Shown here one piece after another: positions 34,134 through 43,809 of a stretch of DNA of 64,000 nt. The stretch is from Fictibacillus gelatini DSM 15865. GTDB taxonomy: Bacteria > Bacillota > Bacilli > Bacillales > Fictibacillaceae. The stretch spans positions 157,503 through 221,502 of the forward strand of contig NZ_AUMP01000003.1 of NCBI RefSeq assembly GCF_000430745.1. The letters run 5' to 3'. A model generated the notes under the pieces. The model saw only the letters and a list, made by a program, of their open reading frames with translations. It had not been told where the DNA came from and did not search any database. Positions within the stretch are counted from its first letter, which is position 1, and each line of letters starts with the position of its first letter. Position numbers and translations under genes: made by a program.

Positions 34134-35456
34134 ATGTTTTTACATGGAACAAGTTTGATTAATGAAAAAGGGCATTTAACGATTGGGTCAGTAGATACAA
34201 TTGAATTGGCAAAAAAATACGGTACGCCTTTATATATATATGATGTTGCGCTAATAAGACAGAGGGCAAGAGCGTTTAAAGAAGCTTTCCAGGTTCATGG
34301 CGTTACAGCGCAAGTGGCGTATGCAAGCAAAGCGTTTTCTTGCATTGCGATGGTTCAACTAATGGAAGAAGAAGGGCTTAGCCTTGACGTTGTATCCGGT
34401 GGAGAACTTTATACAGCGATCCATGCGGGATTCCCGACGGAAAAAATCCATTTTCATGGCAACAATAAAAGTTATGCAGAATTGGAGTTTGCGTTAAAAG
34501 AGAATATCGGCTGTTTTGTTGTCGATAATTTTCACGAACTATCGATGCTCCATGAGCTTTGTGAAAGATATGATAAGAAGACGCAAATTTTGCTCAGAGT
34601 GACCCCGGGCATTGAAGCACATACCCATGAATATATTTTAACTGGACAGGAAGATTCGAAATTTGGCTTTGATTTGCAAAATGGACAGGCAGAAGAAGCG
34701 ATGCTATATGCTCTAAAACACTCAAAACGCCTTCATCTGGCAGGAATTCATTGCCATATTGGCTCGCAAATCTTTGAAACGACAGGATTTGTTTTAGCGA
34801 TTGAAAAATTATTTGACTATTTGGCCCGCTGGCATAGTCAGCACTCTTACTTTCCGGAAGTGCTTAATTTAGGTGGCGGATTCGGCATACGATATACGTC
34901 TGAAGACCAACCGCTTGAGCCGCGTGTGTATATCGATGCGATGGTTCAAGAAGTGAAAAAGCATACAAAAAAATTAGGGGCAGAATGTCCGGAAATATGG
35001 ATCGAACCAGGAAGATCGCTTGTCGGGGACGCCGGAACGACAATTTATTCCATCGGTTCGCAAAAGGACATTCCGGAAGTCCGCCATTACGTCTCAGTCG
35101 ATGGAGGAATGAGCGACAATATTCGTCCGGCGTTATATCAGGCTCGTTATGAAGCTATGGTTGCAAATAAAGCGTTTGCCCCATACACGAAGACCGTCTC
35201 AATCGCTGGAAAGTGCTGTGAATCAGGTGATATGCTCATTTGGGATTTGAAATTGCCTGAAGTGGAAGCAAATGATATTTTAGCTGTTTTTTGCACGGGC
35301 GCATACGGTTATTCGATGGCCAACAATTACAATCGACTGCCAAGACCGGCTGTTGTTTTTGTAGAAAACGGAGAAGAACAGATCGTCGTCAAACGAGAAA
35401 CATATGAAAACATTATCCAGCAAGATGTTCCTTTAAGAAAAGGTGCGCTTGTTTAA
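34134..35456 (+). CDS. lysA: Diaminopimelate decarboxylase
   Basis: 440-residue PLP enzyme making L-lysine from meso-diaminopimelate. PLP lysine K66 in [16 protein letters not shown], the HCHIGSQI segment, [20 protein letters not shown] and CCESGDML with GAYGYSM are all present. It is the product gene of the lysine riboswitch. Confidence 0.96.
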   Translation: MFLHGTSLINEKGHLTIGSVDTIELAKKYGTPLYIYDVALIRQRARAFKEAFQVHGVTAQVAYASKAFSCIAMVQLMEEEGLSLDVVSGGELYTAIHAGFPTEKIHFHGNNKSYAELEFALKENIGCFVVDNFHELSMLHELCERYDKKTQILLRVTPGIEAHTHEYILTGQEDSKFGFDLQNGQAEEAMLYALKHSKRLHLAGIHCHIGSQIFETTGFVLAIEKLFDYLARWHSQHSYFPEVLNLGGGFGIRYTSEDQPLEPRVYIDAMVQEVKKHTKKLGAECPEIWIEPGRSLVGDAGTTIYSIGSQKDIPEVRHYVSVDGGMSDNIRPALYQARYEAMVANKAFAPYTKTVSIAGKCCESGDMLIWDLKLPEVEANDILAVFCTGAYGYSMANNYNRLPRPAVVFVENGEEQIVVKRETYENIIQQDVPLRKGALV

Positions 35457-35460
35457 AGTT

Positions 35461-35492
35461 AAAAAAGAGACAATAGATGTTGTCTCTTTTTT
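35461..35492 (+). terminator. Terminator of lysA
   Basis: AAAAAAGAGACAA (35461-35473) and TTGTCTCTTTTTT (35480-35492) with a 6-base loop. Confidence 0.9.
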
Positions 35493-35550
35493 GCCTTTGG
35501 CTATTTTATGGTATGATAGAGAAGATCTATTACAAAGGAGAGATGTAATT

Positions 35551-35988
35551 ATGGCTAAAAAAGGATACATACTAATGCTTGATGGAGATAAAATCGAATT
35601 CGAATTATTTCCTAACGAAGCACCGGGGACGGTCGCCAATTTTGAGAAATTAGCAAATGAAGGATTCTACAATGGTCTTACTTTCCACCGCGTGATTCCG
35701 GGCTTTGTAAGTCAAGGTGGTTGCCCTCACGGAACAGGAACTGGCGGACCGGGTTATACAATTAAATGCGAAACAGAAGGAAATCCGCACAAACATGTTC
35801 CAGGCGCTCTTTCTATGGCTCATGCAGGAAAAGATACCGGGGGAAGCCAATTTTTCATCGTTCATGAAGCTCAACCTCATTTAAACGGCGTTCATACCGT
35901 TTTTGGCCAGGTGACTTCAGGAATGGACACGGTGCTAAACATGAGAAACGGCGATACAATGGAGAAAGTCGTCGTATTTGATGAGTAA
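35551..35988 (+). CDS. ppiB: Peptidyl-prolyl cis-trans isomerase B (cyclophilin)
   Basis: 145-residue cytoplasmic cyclophilin. [27 protein letters not shown] and [10 protein letters not shown] are active-site segments. ATG at 35551 follows AAAGGAGAG; the longer frame from 35443 overlaps lysA and its terminator. An extended -10 (TGGTATGAT, ending 35517) precedes it. Same neighbourhood as in B. subtilis. Confidence 0.95.
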   Translation: MAKKGYILMLDGDKIEFELFPNEAPGTVANFEKLANEGFYNGLTFHRVIPGFVSQGGCPHGTGTGGPGYTIKCETEGNPHKHVPGALSMAHAGKDTGGSQFFIVHEAQPHLNGVHTVFGQVTSGMDTVLNMRNGDTMEKVVVFDE

Positions 35989-35995
35989 AAGTGAG

Positions 35996-36031
35996 AAGAG
36001 GATACCCTGAAATCAGGATATCCTCTTTTTT
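35996..36031. terminator. Bidirectional terminator between ppiB and ypuF
   Basis: AAGAGGATACCCTGA (35996-36010) and TCAGGATATCCTCTT (36013-36027) form a long stem with a tight loop, followed by TTTT on the plus strand. Confidence 0.85.
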
Positions 36032-36557
36032 AGGGTATTCTCCTGTCTGCTTTTTGTTTTTTCTGCTTTAGCCTTTCTTCAATCACATCTGTACGGTCTC
36101 TTAGCTTATGTTTATGGATAATGTATTTATTATTGAAATCACTTTCAGAGCCCCATCGAAGTCCGGTTTGTTGAAGTATTCTTTCACATTCTTTTCGTAA
36201 ACCAAGATCTAAAAGGGGTAAATTCATGTCGGAATATACCTCGTCGTTTTCAATTTCGATGTCCCTTTTCGTTAGCAATTCCATTAAGGCCTCGTAATGT
36301 AAGCCATAACGGGAGAGCTCTTCCTTTTGATTGGAAAGAATACGAATAGCGCTCTTTATCATGCGAAGAGCACCGGTTTTGTTTCCGCGGCGCTGATGAT
36401 AAAGAGAGACCGCAATTTGAATAAGGCCGACCCAAACGCTATTTTGTGCACCTTCGTTTTTCCAATGTTCTTCAAGTACTTCATGGCATTCAAAATAGTC
36501 TCTGTTCCCATGAAAATAGGTAAGGTAATCAATGAGTGCTTTTGGATACACGTTCAT
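36030..36557 (-). CDS. ypuF: DUF309 protein YpuF
   Basis: 175-residue all-helical DUF309 protein: YFHGNRDYFECHEVLEEHWK and IQIAVSLYHQRRGNKTGA carry the family's conserved His/Glu residues. Function is unknown. ATG follows AAAGGGG. Placed next to ppiB as in B. subtilis, but separated from scpAB by the sulfolactate island. Confidence 0.85.
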   Translation of the reverse strand: MNVYPKALIDYLTYFHGNRDYFECHEVLEEHWKNEGAQNSVWVGLIQIAVSLYHQRRGNKTGALRMIKSAIRILSNQKEELSRYGLHYEALMELLTKRDIEIENDEVYSDMNLPLLDLGLRKECERILQQTGLRWGSESDFNNKYIIHKHKLRDRTDVIEERLKQKKQKADRRIP

Positions 36558-36694
36558 TCCCCTTTCTTTCCCAGTTTATCAAAAACGGAGCACACTTGCT
36601 AAAGATTTTCTTTTTTACATTAGAGGAAAGCCATTTTTTTCAGTTGAAACGGTATACATAATAACAGACTAAATTGAGCAAAGGAGTGGGATAT

Positions 36695-37411
36695 TTGATC
36701 ATTCGGACCATCCCAACGCACGAAGATATAGAGTCCGGACGGCTAGCCGGTCAAACGGTCATTGTCATTGATGTACTCAGAGCGTCAACGACAATTGCTG
36801 CTGCGTTCGATGCTGGTTTTTCTACTGTTATCACGGTTGAAACTGAGCAAGAGGCCTTATCGTTAAAAAGTGAAAATACCATTTTAGCCGGAGAGAGGCA
36901 TTGTGAAAAAAGAAAAGGCTTTGATTACAACAATTCGCCTACAGAGATATGTAAAAAGAGGCATGACGGAGAAAGTTTAATTCTTATGACGACGAATGGA
37001 ACAAAAACGATAAAAAAAGCTGAATTGGCTGATCATGTGTTGATCGGATCCTTTCTTAATGCATCCAGTTGCGCTAAAAAAGCGCTTGCTTTTTCATGTG
37101 ATATTACGATTTGCTGTGCGGGGACACGAGGTGAATTTGCTTTAGAAGATGGCCTTGCCGCGGGATACATGATTTACTTGCTAAAGAAAAGGACGGATCC
37201 CGTTCACGTTTGCGATTTTTCCGAAATGCTGGAAGCCTCTTATCTTCAGTTAGCCAATCAGCTGCCTGAACGTTTATTAACAACAACAACCGGAAGACGA
37301 TTAGTTTCAAAAAATTATATAGACGATATCCAATTCGCAGGAAGATTAAATCGATTAAATATTGTCCCCTTTGTCAAAGAAAATAGAATACTTCCTTCTG
37401 TATCTTCATAA
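36695..37411 (+). CDS. yitC: 2-phosphosulfolactate phosphatase (ComB/YitC)
   Basis: 238-residue phosphatase releasing 3-sulfolactate from phosphosulfolactate. VIVIDVLRASTTIAAAF, GERHCEKRKGFDYNNSP, TTNGTKTI and CAGTRGEFALEDGLAAG are ComB hallmarks. TTG at 36695 is taken as start because AAAGGAGTGG lies at the right distance and no ATG is available. Sulfolactate is a known constituent of B. subtilis spores. The partner synthase ComA is at 39278 on the other strand. Confidence 0.88.
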   Translation: MIIRTIPTHEDIESGRLAGQTVIVIDVLRASTTIAAAFDAGFSTVITVETEQEALSLKSENTILAGERHCEKRKGFDYNNSPTEICKKRHDGESLILMTTNGTKTIKKAELADHVLIGSFLNASSCAKKALAFSCDITICCAGTRGEFALEDGLAAGYMIYLLKKRTDPVHVCDFSEMLEASYLQLANQLPERLLTTTTGRRLVSKNYIDDIQFAGRLNRLNIVPFVKENRILPSVSS

Positions 37412-37446
37412 ATGTGAAGAGAGGATATGGACAGGGGTTGTGATCA

Positions 37447-37920
37447 ATGCATATATTGTCAGGAGAATTTGCGCTCGTTCTTTTAATCATTATAGGTTTA
37501 ATTGGCAGGTCTCCGATTATTGCGACCGCGGCAAGTTTATTATTAGTATTGAAACTTACTTCATTAGAGCGTTTTTTTCCGGCAGTTGAACGGCGCGGAA
37601 TGGAACTCGGTCTTCTATTTTTAACAATTTCTGTTTTAGTGCCTTTCGCCAGCGAGAAAATTAGTGGCAAGGATGTTATTGCGCTTGTTACGACACTTTC
37701 AGGAGTAGTAGCACTGGCTGGCGGGGCACTTGCGACATATATGAATGGAAAAGGGCTCGAAATGCTCAGGGTTGAACCTCAATTAATTGTTGGTCTTGTC
37801 GTGGGATCGATTATTGGCATTGTTTTTTTACGAGGAATTCCCGTCGGCCCTCTTATGGCAGCGGCTATTACTGCGTTATTAATGAAATTGATCTACCTTA
37901 TAACAAAACTTTTTAATTAA
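37447..37920 (+). CDS. yitE: DUF441 membrane protein (YitE-like)
   Basis: 157-residue protein with four predicted helices, e.g. [22 protein letters not shown] and [16 protein letters not shown]. Matches the DUF441 family; in B. subtilis the homologue YitE also neighbours the phosphosulfolactate genes, hinting at transport, but no function is proven. It follows yitC closely and its stop codon overlaps that of the convergent MFS gene. Confidence 0.82.
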   Translation: MHILSGEFALVLLIIIGLIGRSPIIATAASLLLVLKLTSLERFFPAVERRGMELGLLFLTISVLVPFASEKISGKDVIALVTTLSGVVALAGGALATYMNGKGLEMLRVEPQLIVGLVVGSIIGIVFLRGIPVGPLMAAAITALLMKLIYLITKLFN

Positions 37921-39173
37921 TTTGTTGGCACCCTTTTTTTAAAGAGAGTAGTTAAACGCTCTTTCTCTCCGGCTGCTCCTTTTTTTGTTTTTCCCGGCTT
38001 GATCATAAAAAACGCAAGGATCAACGTCAAGATGCATAAGCCTGCCATACTGAAAAAAACGGTCTTATGGGAAATTTTCATCAACCAGCTAAAAAGAGGC
38101 GGACCAAAAGCAACGCCAAGAAAACGAACGCTTCCATATAAAGAAGTAATCATCCCGCGTTCCGCTTTTTCTACAGCACCTGTAATTAGTGTATTTAAAC
38201 AGGGGAGCAGAAGTCCCGTACCGATGCTTCCAATCGTGATCAGGCCGATCATAAGGTAAATTTGTTTAAAAAAGGAAACGGCGAACATAGAAGCTGTTAA
38301 AAGGACAAGGCCAGAAATCATAACTTTTCGAATAAGGGGTTTGTTTTGTTTAATTTTTGCGCCAGTAATGTACGATGTAACGACCATGCCCATAAGTGGA
38401 ATAGCTAAAATGCTGCCCTTAAGAATGCCATCTACTTTAAAGATTGCTTCAAGAACATCCGACAAATAAAATAGAATGCCAAATAAAATAAATAAACCGG
38501 TTGAACCAACAAAAAAGGCGGGAATAAGCCATTTCCCTTTTTGTTTAAAAATTTTTTTCAAGGCGGTTAAATATTCCGGCAGCGGTTTTCCCTGTGCTTT
38601 TTTCTTTTCTTTAACTCCAAACCAAACAAAAAGGGCCAACAGAAAGCATAATACGGGAAACGTAAAAAATACCGCAAACCATGTGATAAGAGCAATCGAA
38701 GAACCGATGATTGGCGATAAAATTTTTCCAAAGCCGTTTGATGACTCGTTAATGCCAAGCGCCTTGCTTTCCTGTGCCCCGGAATATAGATCACCGATGA
38801 GAGCCATTGCAATTGGTGACGTGCCTGCCGCTCCTAATCCTTGAATTATTCTGCCAAGAAGAATGACGGAATAAGAATTGTCCATTAACCATGCGGCTAA
38901 ACCTGAAATAATTCCGCCAATGCCGTAAACGATTAAAGAAGGAACAATAACGAGCTTTCGGCCAAATCGATCAGATAAGTAGCCAACAACAGGAATAATA
39001 ATGCCTGCAGCGAGAGAGAACATAGTTATGATCAGGCTTACTTGAAATTGACTTAAGTGCAATTTCGCTTTCATTGTGGGAAGAACAGGTACTAACATAG
39101 AATTTCCCAAAACCATTACTAATGGGATCAAGCTAATGGCAATCATTGCCGAGATTCCTTGTTTTTCCGACAT
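37917..39173 (-). CDS. yitG: MFS transporter (YitG-like)
   Basis: 418-residue, 12-helix MFS protein with motif [14 protein letters not shown] and the antiporter-type helix 5. The C-terminal end is basic. ATG at 39173 is preceded by TTGGAGGAAG; the TTG 18 bases upstream is part of that site. B. subtilis YitG accompanies the same sulfolactate genes, so export of sulfolactate or a related compound is possible, though it is usually filed as a drug transporter. Confidence 0.78.
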   Translation of the reverse strand: MSEKQGISAMIAISLIPLVMVLGNSMLVPVLPTMKAKLHLSQFQVSLIITMFSLAAGIIIPVVGYLSDRFGRKLVIVPSLIVYGIGGIISGLAAWLMDNSYSVILLGRIIQGLGAAGTSPIAMALIGDLYSGAQESKALGINESSNGFGKILSPIIGSSIALITWFAVFFTFPVLCFLLALFVWFGVKEKKKAQGKPLPEYLTALKKIFKQKGKWLIPAFFVGSTGLFILFGILFYLSDVLEAIFKVDGILKGSILAIPLMGMVVTSYITGAKIKQNKPLIRKVMISGLVLLTASMFAVSFFKQIYLMIGLITIGSIGTGLLLPCLNTLITGAVEKAERGMITSLYGSVRFLGVAFGPPLFSWLMKISHKTVFFSMAGLCILTLILAFFMIKPGKTKKGAAGEKERLTTLFKKRVPTN

Positions 39174-39250
39174 TTCACATACTTCCTCCAATAATTTAAT
39201 GTCCCCCTTTTACCCTCTCCTTTAATATAGTTTTTATTCTGTAAGCACAG

Positions 39251-39269
39251 AAAAGCCGCGTTTAGCGGC
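39251..39269 (-). terminator. Terminator of the comA-like gene
   Basis: Minus strand GCCGC-TAAAC-GCGGC followed by TTTTCTG, 9 bases after the stop codon. Confidence 0.65.
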
Positions 39270-39277
39270 AAGAATGA

Positions 39278-40108
39278 TTATAGAGTTGTAGTAATCGTCC
39301 CGGATCTTTTATTAGGAAACGTATCATAGCGAAGGCCTCTTCGCAAACATTCTAAATTAATGGCATCGTCCATTTGAATGTTTCCGATATTGACATTCCT
39401 TCCCCAAAATCGGATTAAACCGATTTGTTGATTTTTTTGCGGAGCTTCCCAAATTAAATGTTTTCTTATTTTAGAAGGAATGTTTTTTTCAACGGCCGAT
39501 AGGAACTCTATGCCGATGTCTCCTTTTTTATCATATATGCCAATATTTTCCCCGGATTCTCTTCCTTCTACAATAACGAAACAAGCTCCGCATTCAAGAT
39601 CAGAATAAAGGGTTGTTTTTAGATCTTCGATGTCGAGGCAACTTCCATCTGCTTTCTTGCCACATTCCGTAATAACATTAAAGCCAAGCTTTGCAGCTTC
39701 TCTAATGATTTTGCATCGTTCAGAAAAAGGCAAATCAATCGTGCCGTCGGAAATCTCGATATATTCAAATCCGATATCTTTTAAGTGATGCAAATGCTCC
39801 ATTAATACATCCTGTTGGTAGGCGAGTTCAAAAAGCGTGCCACCGGGGTATAAAATGACATCATGCTTTTTGGCGAGCAGCAATTTTTTTTGAAGCAATT
39901 CAGGTGGATAGAGCGCCATTGTACCAAAACCGAGTTTAATAAAATCAACATAAGAGCCGGCAAGTTGCAGAAGTTCTTCGAAAGCGACAAGACCAATGCC
40001 TTTGTCAATTAACATCGTTAAGCCAACATCGTTTAATTTGCCTGTTCTTTCTCCCGTTGGATCAATAAGCCGGGGATGGCAATTGCATGGTGGATGGGTC
40101 ACAGCCAT
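39278..40108 (-). CDS. yitD: Phosphosulfolactate synthase (ComA/YitD)
   Basis: 276-residue TIM-barrel enzyme adding sulfite to phosphoenolpyruvate. LTMLIDKGIGLVAFEELLQ, VDFIKLGFGT, YPGGTLFELA, IEISDGTIDLP and the VIVEGRESGENIGIYD segment are characteristic of ComA. ATG follows AAGGAGGAT. With YitC and YitB it forms the route from adenylylated sulfate via sulfite to sulfolactate; a sat (yitA) gene is not in the window. Confidence 0.9.
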   Translation of the reverse strand: MAVTHPPCNCHPRLIDPTGERTGKLNDVGLTMLIDKGIGLVAFEELLQLAGSYVDFIKLGFGTMALYPPELLQKKLLLAKKHDVILYPGGTLFELAYQQDVLMEHLHHLKDIGFEYIEISDGTIDLPFSERCKIIREAAKLGFNVITECGKKADGSCLDIEDLKTTLYSDLECGACFVIVEGRESGENIGIYDKKGDIGIEFLSAVEKNIPSKIRKHLIWEAPQKNQQIGLIRFWGRNVNIGNIQMDDAINLECLRRGLRYDTFPNKRSGTITTTL

Positions 40109-40175
40109 AATCCTCCTTATGGGTAAGTGTCTCTGAAACCATCCTATGCATGAAAATCAATCTGGGTTCATGACC

Positions 40176-40472
40176 TCATTGGCTCTTTTCTTTTTCTTTA
40201 TCCAGTTCAATCGGATTTCCGCCAGAATGAAGATAGATATTCGGTTCTTTATCGCTATTGCCAAGAATGGCTATTTTAAGCCCATCTATATAGTGGGAGA
40301 CAATATCGATGAAGTTTTGCTTTTCTCCTTCGTCATTTAATTGGCCGAAAATATATAGTTCTTGATTCTCTTTGTATAAAAAAGAAAGAAAACCTACTGC
40401 GTTGTTTTGTAAATCGACGACATTAATAATTTCTCCCTCATGATTCCGAAATTCCGGTTTAAAGAATAACAA
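40176..40472 (-). CDS. Hypothetical protein (98 aa)
   Basis: A soluble acidic protein of unknown family, with segments such as VVDLQNNAVGFLSFLYKENQ and KIAILGNSDKEPNIYLHSGG. TTG at 40472 is preferred because AAAGGAGA lies 6 bases before it; the longer frame to 40505 would begin ahead of that site. It precedes the ComA gene in the same direction and may be co-transcribed. Not recognised. Confidence 0.6.
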   Translation of the reverse strand: MLFFKPEFRNHEGEIINVVDLQNNAVGFLSFLYKENQELYIFGQLNDEGEKQNFIDIVSHYIDGLKIAILGNSDKEPNIYLHSGGNPIELDKEKEKSQ

Positions 40473-40621
40473 ATCAACATCTCCTTTCAAAAATAATATC
40501 TCCACATCTTATGATGGCTGGAATTCTCGCTCCCATTCATGGAATAAAAGCAGTTTGGAAGGTAAACATTAACCTTTAAAAAGAAAGCTATAAATTACTT
40601 TTTAGGAGAAGGAATTAAATA

Positions 40622-40765
40622 ATGGAAAAAAACTGTTTTTATTGTGATTATGAACTTGAGGAAGGAAAACAACACATTGTTGCCTTTTTTAAAAATGGAA
40701 TGGAACAAGAAAAGCCGCTTTGTGATGTTTGTTATGCCGAGTGGCTTGAAGGAATGAAGGAATAA
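40622..40765 (+). CDS. 47-aa zinc-ribbon protein
   Basis: ATG at 40622 after TAGGAGAAGGA. The product has two cysteine pairs, CFYC (C5, C8) and CDVC (C34, C37), separated by 25 residues rich in E and K, which is a minimal zinc-ribbon layout. It is below usual length cut-offs. Function is unknown. It occupies the 344-base stretch between the 98-aa hypothetical gene and the Gln-rich gene, which otherwise shows nothing clear. Confidence 0.7.
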   Translation: MEKNCFYCDYELEEGKQHIVAFFKNGMEQEKPLCDVCYAEWLEGMKE

Positions 40766-40849
40766 AATGTCATGATATGGATAAAAAAAAACGCTTTACA
40801 CATCATACACAAATGAACAATTTATTTTATTCAAGGAGGGCTTTAGCCA

Positions 40850-41398
40850 ATGGACAAGCAAACTGAAAAAAAGATTGAAACCGTTGCCAAACAAGCTGTT
40901 AACGTTGAGTTAGCTCAGGAAATCGGGCATTTGAAAAATCAAATCCAACAACTGCAACAATCGCTATCCAGCATGCAACAGCAAAAATCTCAACAAATGA
41001 GTCCAAGTGCAGGACAGTCCCAGCAGCCAATGGGTCAAAATGCAGGGCAGCCTCAGCAACAAATGAACCAGCTTTTGCAGCAAATCCAACAATTCTCTAG
41101 CCAGGCACAACAGCAGCAGCAACAAACCGATCAACAATTGCAACAATGTATCCAGCAGGCGATTCAAGCCTTAAATCAAGGAATGCAATATGTACAATCC
41201 AATCAATTGCTCTTTCAAATGAATCAGGCCATTTCTCAGGCGCATCAGCAATTTAATCAATTAAGCGGCCAGCAAGGAATGGGAGCTCAGCAGGGTCAAA
41301 TGGGAGGCCAGCAAGGAATGGGGGCTCAGCAGGGCCAAATGGGGAACCAACAGGGACAGGCCGCTGGAGGCGGACAACAACAGCAGCTCTTTCAATAA
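40850..41398 (+). CDS. Glutamine-rich low-complexity protein with 13-residue repeats
   Basis: 182 residues. N-terminal ~50 residues form a predicted coiled coil (ELAQEIGHLKNQIQQLQQSL), then Gln makes up roughly a third of the residues, with Met, Gly and Ala. The C-terminal part holds two exact copies of GQQGMGAQQGQMG and partial copies, ending in GGGQQQQLFQ. TCAAGGAGGGC precedes the ATG. No signal peptide or membrane segment. Neighbouring sulfolactate genes suggest a spore-associated structural protein, but this is inference; no family is recognised. Confidence 0.75.
   Translation: MDKQTEKKIETVAKQAVNVELAQEIGHLKNQIQQLQQSLSSMQQQKSQQMSPSAGQSQQPMGQNAGQPQQQMNQLLQQIQQFSSQAQQQQQQTDQQLQQCIQQAIQALNQGMQYVQSNQLLFQMNQAISQAHQQFNQLSGQQGMGAQQGQMGGQQGMGAQQGQMGNQQGQAAGGGQQQQLFQ
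41267..41344 (+). repeat. Two tandem 39-bp repeats in the Gln-rich gene
   Basis: Units 41267-41305 and 41306-41344 encode the same 13 residues and differ at only a few synonymous positions, indicating recent in-frame duplication. Confidence 0.9.
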
Positions 41399-41486
41399 CT
41401 TAGAAAAATCGAATATAGATAAGGTGAAAAAAGTAATCGATCTTCTTTTATTACTTCACCATCTTTTTCGAAAGTTATAAATAACG

Positions 41487-41530
41487 AACCCTAAAAGGCG
41501 CACTTACATGCAGCTTTTAGGGTTTTTTTT
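41487..41530 (+). terminator. Terminator after the Gln-rich gene
   Basis: AACCCTAAAAG (41487-41497) pairs with CTTTTAGGGTT (41513-41523), 15-base loop, followed by T7. It overlaps the 3' end of the convergent APS reductase gene. Confidence 0.75.
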
Positions 41531-42245
41531 GCAAATGCAAACCACACTCCGTCTTTGCAAATCCTGACCAGCGACCTGCACGAAAATCACTATTTGAATC
41601 TACAGCAACGGTACAATGTTTACAACCAATGCTCGGATATCCTTGATCGTGCAGCTCATTATACGGTAATTGAAAAAGCGAAATATAATTCCAAACATCT
41701 ACCCACGTCCAATGGATAAGCGGACATATTTTTATAGAAGAAAATTTATGATCTTTATTGACAAATTGGACGGCCGCGCGTGCTGGAGACTGCTCTCTCC
41801 TTAATCCGGAAATCCAGGCGTTAAAGTTGGAGAGGACGTTAGCAAGAGGCTCTAGCTTTCGGAGCTTGCAGCATAAATCAGGATTCGATTTCCATAGGTC
41901 TTTTCCATATTGATGATGTTGTGCATCTAGAGAAAGCTGTGGTTCAATTCGTTTGATTTGGAGTGAAGGATACTTTTCTTTCATTTTTTCAATTAATTCG
42001 TACGTCTCTTTAAAATGAACATTTGTATCCAAGAATATAATTTTCGCATCGGGACGAATTTTGCTGATCATATCGGTCAGAACGATGCCTTCCGCCCCAA
42101 AACTGCACGCATAAATAAGATCATCATTAAACTCTTCATATGCCCATTTCAAAATATCCATTGCATCTTTTTTAGACAAAAGACCGTTCAGCTGTTTTAG
42201 TCGTTCATTCGATAGCTGGTGGTACGATAAATTGGATTTACTCAT
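41517..42245 (-). CDS. yitB: Adenylyl-sulfate reductase (YitB/CysH type)
   Basis: 242-residue thioredoxin-dependent reductase of APS/PAPS to sulfite. The catalytic Cys is in KTECGLH (C234). The two Cys pairs CC (125-126) and CxxC (208-211) that bind a [4Fe-4S] cluster are present, which is the APS-reductase type. YACSFGAEG and SGLRREQS are substrate-binding segments. In this context the sulfite probably feeds ComA for sulfolactate, as in the yitABCD cluster of B. subtilis; assimilation is the alternative. Confidence 0.9.
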   Translation of the reverse strand: MSKSNLSYHQLSNERLKQLNGLLSKKDAMDILKWAYEEFNDDLIYACSFGAEGIVLTDMISKIRPDAKIIFLDTNVHFKETYELIEKMKEKYPSLQIKRIEPQLSLDAQHHQYGKDLWKSNPDLCCKLRKLEPLANVLSNFNAWISGLRREQSPARAAVQFVNKDHKFSSIKICPLIHWTWVDVWNYISLFQLPYNELHDQGYPSIGCKHCTVAVDSNSDFRAGRWSGFAKTECGLHLQKKP

Positions 42246-42373
42246 TTCATTCCACCTCTAATCCATTCAATATAATTATAGATATATGCCTATTTTGATA
42301 AAAGGGTGCCTGTTTGAATTTATATGTTATAATCTTGTACAGGAAAATAGAATGAAGGAAACCGGGGATAACG

Positions 42374-43123
42374 ATGCCATATAACGTAAAACTGGACGCA
42401 TTTGAAGGTCCGCTTGATCTTCTCCTCCATTTAATTAACACGTATGAAATTGATATTTATGATATACCGGTTGCGGTCATCTCAGAGCAATATATGAACT
42501 ATATTCATACAATGAAAGAATTAAAGCTTGATGTTGCGAGTGAATACCTTGTGATGGCCGCGACACTTCTTGCAATAAAAAGCAAAATGCTTTTGCCTAA
42601 ACAGGAAGCAGATCCAATCGATCAGCAAATGGGCTTTGAGGTGGAAGAAGACCCGAGGGAAGATTTAGTGAACCGTCTTATTGAATATCGGAAATTTAAG
42701 CAAGCGGCTTTACATCTTAAAGAAAAGGAAGCTGCACGAAGTTTAGTCTATACGAGAGAACCGGCGGACTTATCCGCTTTTGGAAAAAATGAAGAAACGG
42801 TTAATCCTGTTTCAAATGTAACGATTTATGACATGCTGGAAGCTATGCAAAAACTATTCGCAAAAAAAGAGAAAAATTTGCCAAAGAGAACAACGATTGA
42901 ACGACAAGAAATTCCGATTGAACTTCGTATGAGTCAAATTATCAACGAATTGCGGCTTGAAAATGGGAGAAAACGATTTTCAGAGCTTTTTCATCATCAT
43001 AATAAAGAACATATGGTTGTTACTTTTTTAGCAATCTTAGAATTAATGAAAACAAAAGAAATAACGTGTAACCAGGATGGGAATTTTAGTGAAATATTTA
43101 TTAGTGTAACAGGGGAGAAATGA
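42374..43123 (+). CDS. scpA: Segregation and condensation protein A
   Basis: 249-residue kleisin of the SMC-ScpAB condensin. N-terminal [12 protein letters not shown] and C-terminal winged helix ([25 protein letters not shown] region) are diagnostic. A -10-like TATAAT lies at about 42328. Overlaps scpB by 4 bases. Confidence 0.95.
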   Translation: MPYNVKLDAFEGPLDLLLHLINTYEIDIYDIPVAVISEQYMNYIHTMKELKLDVASEYLVMAATLLAIKSKMLLPKQEADPIDQQMGFEVEEDPREDLVNRLIEYRKFKQAALHLKEKEAARSLVYTREPADLSAFGKNEETVNPVSNVTIYDMLEAMQKLFAKKEKNLPKRTTIERQEIPIELRMSQIINELRLENGRKRFSELFHHHNKEHMVVTFLAILELMKTKEITCNQDGNFSEIFISVTGEK

Positions 43124-43707
43124 GTTTGAACGATGCAGTTGAGACAAAAGCAATTATAGAAGGGTTACTGTTTGTTTCGGGAGAAGAAGGAATTGATCGG
43201 AAGCAAATCGCGGATGTATTGGAAATAGATATACATATCGTTGATGATTTGCTAAGTGAATTAAAAGAAGAGTACGAATCGAAGAAACGAGGCTTTAAGA
43301 TTATAGAAGTGGCAGGAGTATTTCAATTTGTCACTAAACCAGAGCATGCCCGTTTCTATGAACGGCTCGTTTCAACGCCTCAGCATGCGACATTATCACA
43401 GGCTGCACTTGAGACATTGGCGATTATTGCTTATAAACAACCGATTACGAGAACAGAAATTGAAGAAGTCCGCGGGGTGAAAACGGAAAAGCCACTTTCC
43501 ACTCTTTCAGCTAAAGGATTAATTAAAGAAGTTGGAAGGGCGGAAGGAACAGGAAGAGCCATTTTATACGGAACGACAAAAGCGTTCCTCGATCATTTTG
43601 GCTTAAAATCAATTGAAGAACTCCCGCCGCTTCCTGAAAACGTCAACGAACAATCGATTGAAGAAGCCGATTTATTTTTCTCGAAGTTTAAGGAAACAAT
43701 TGAATGA
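43120..43707 (+). CDS. scpB: Segregation and condensation protein B
   Basis: 195-residue protein with tandem winged helices binding Scp[64 protein letters not shown] overlap with scpA couples translation. Confidence 0.95.
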   Translation: MSLNDAVETKAIIEGLLFVSGEEGIDRKQIADVLEIDIHIVDDLLSELKEEYESKKRGFKIIEVAGVFQFVTKPEHARFYERLVSTPQHATLSQAALETLAIIAYKQPITRTEIEEVRGVKTEKPLSTLSAKGLIKEVGRAEGTGRAILYGTTKAFLDHFGLKSIEELPPLPENVNEQSIEEADLFFSKFKETIE

Positions 43708-43809
43708 GAAAGAAAAAAATGGGGTTTCCCTTGAAATAAAGGGAAATCCTTTTATTTTTTTGTTTTAGTGGAAAACTATACAGAAGATGAAATATTTGGA
43801 GGGTCAGCG

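Noticed and set aside
40964-41167. Leucine-rich minus-strand frame opposite the Gln-rich gene
   Set aside because: CAG/CAA repeats read as Leu codons on the other strand; composition artefact.
41267-41344. Repeat array considered as a possible CRISPR-like structure
   Set aside because: Two 39-bp units are directly adjacent, in frame and coding, without spacers. No CRISPR array was seen in the window.
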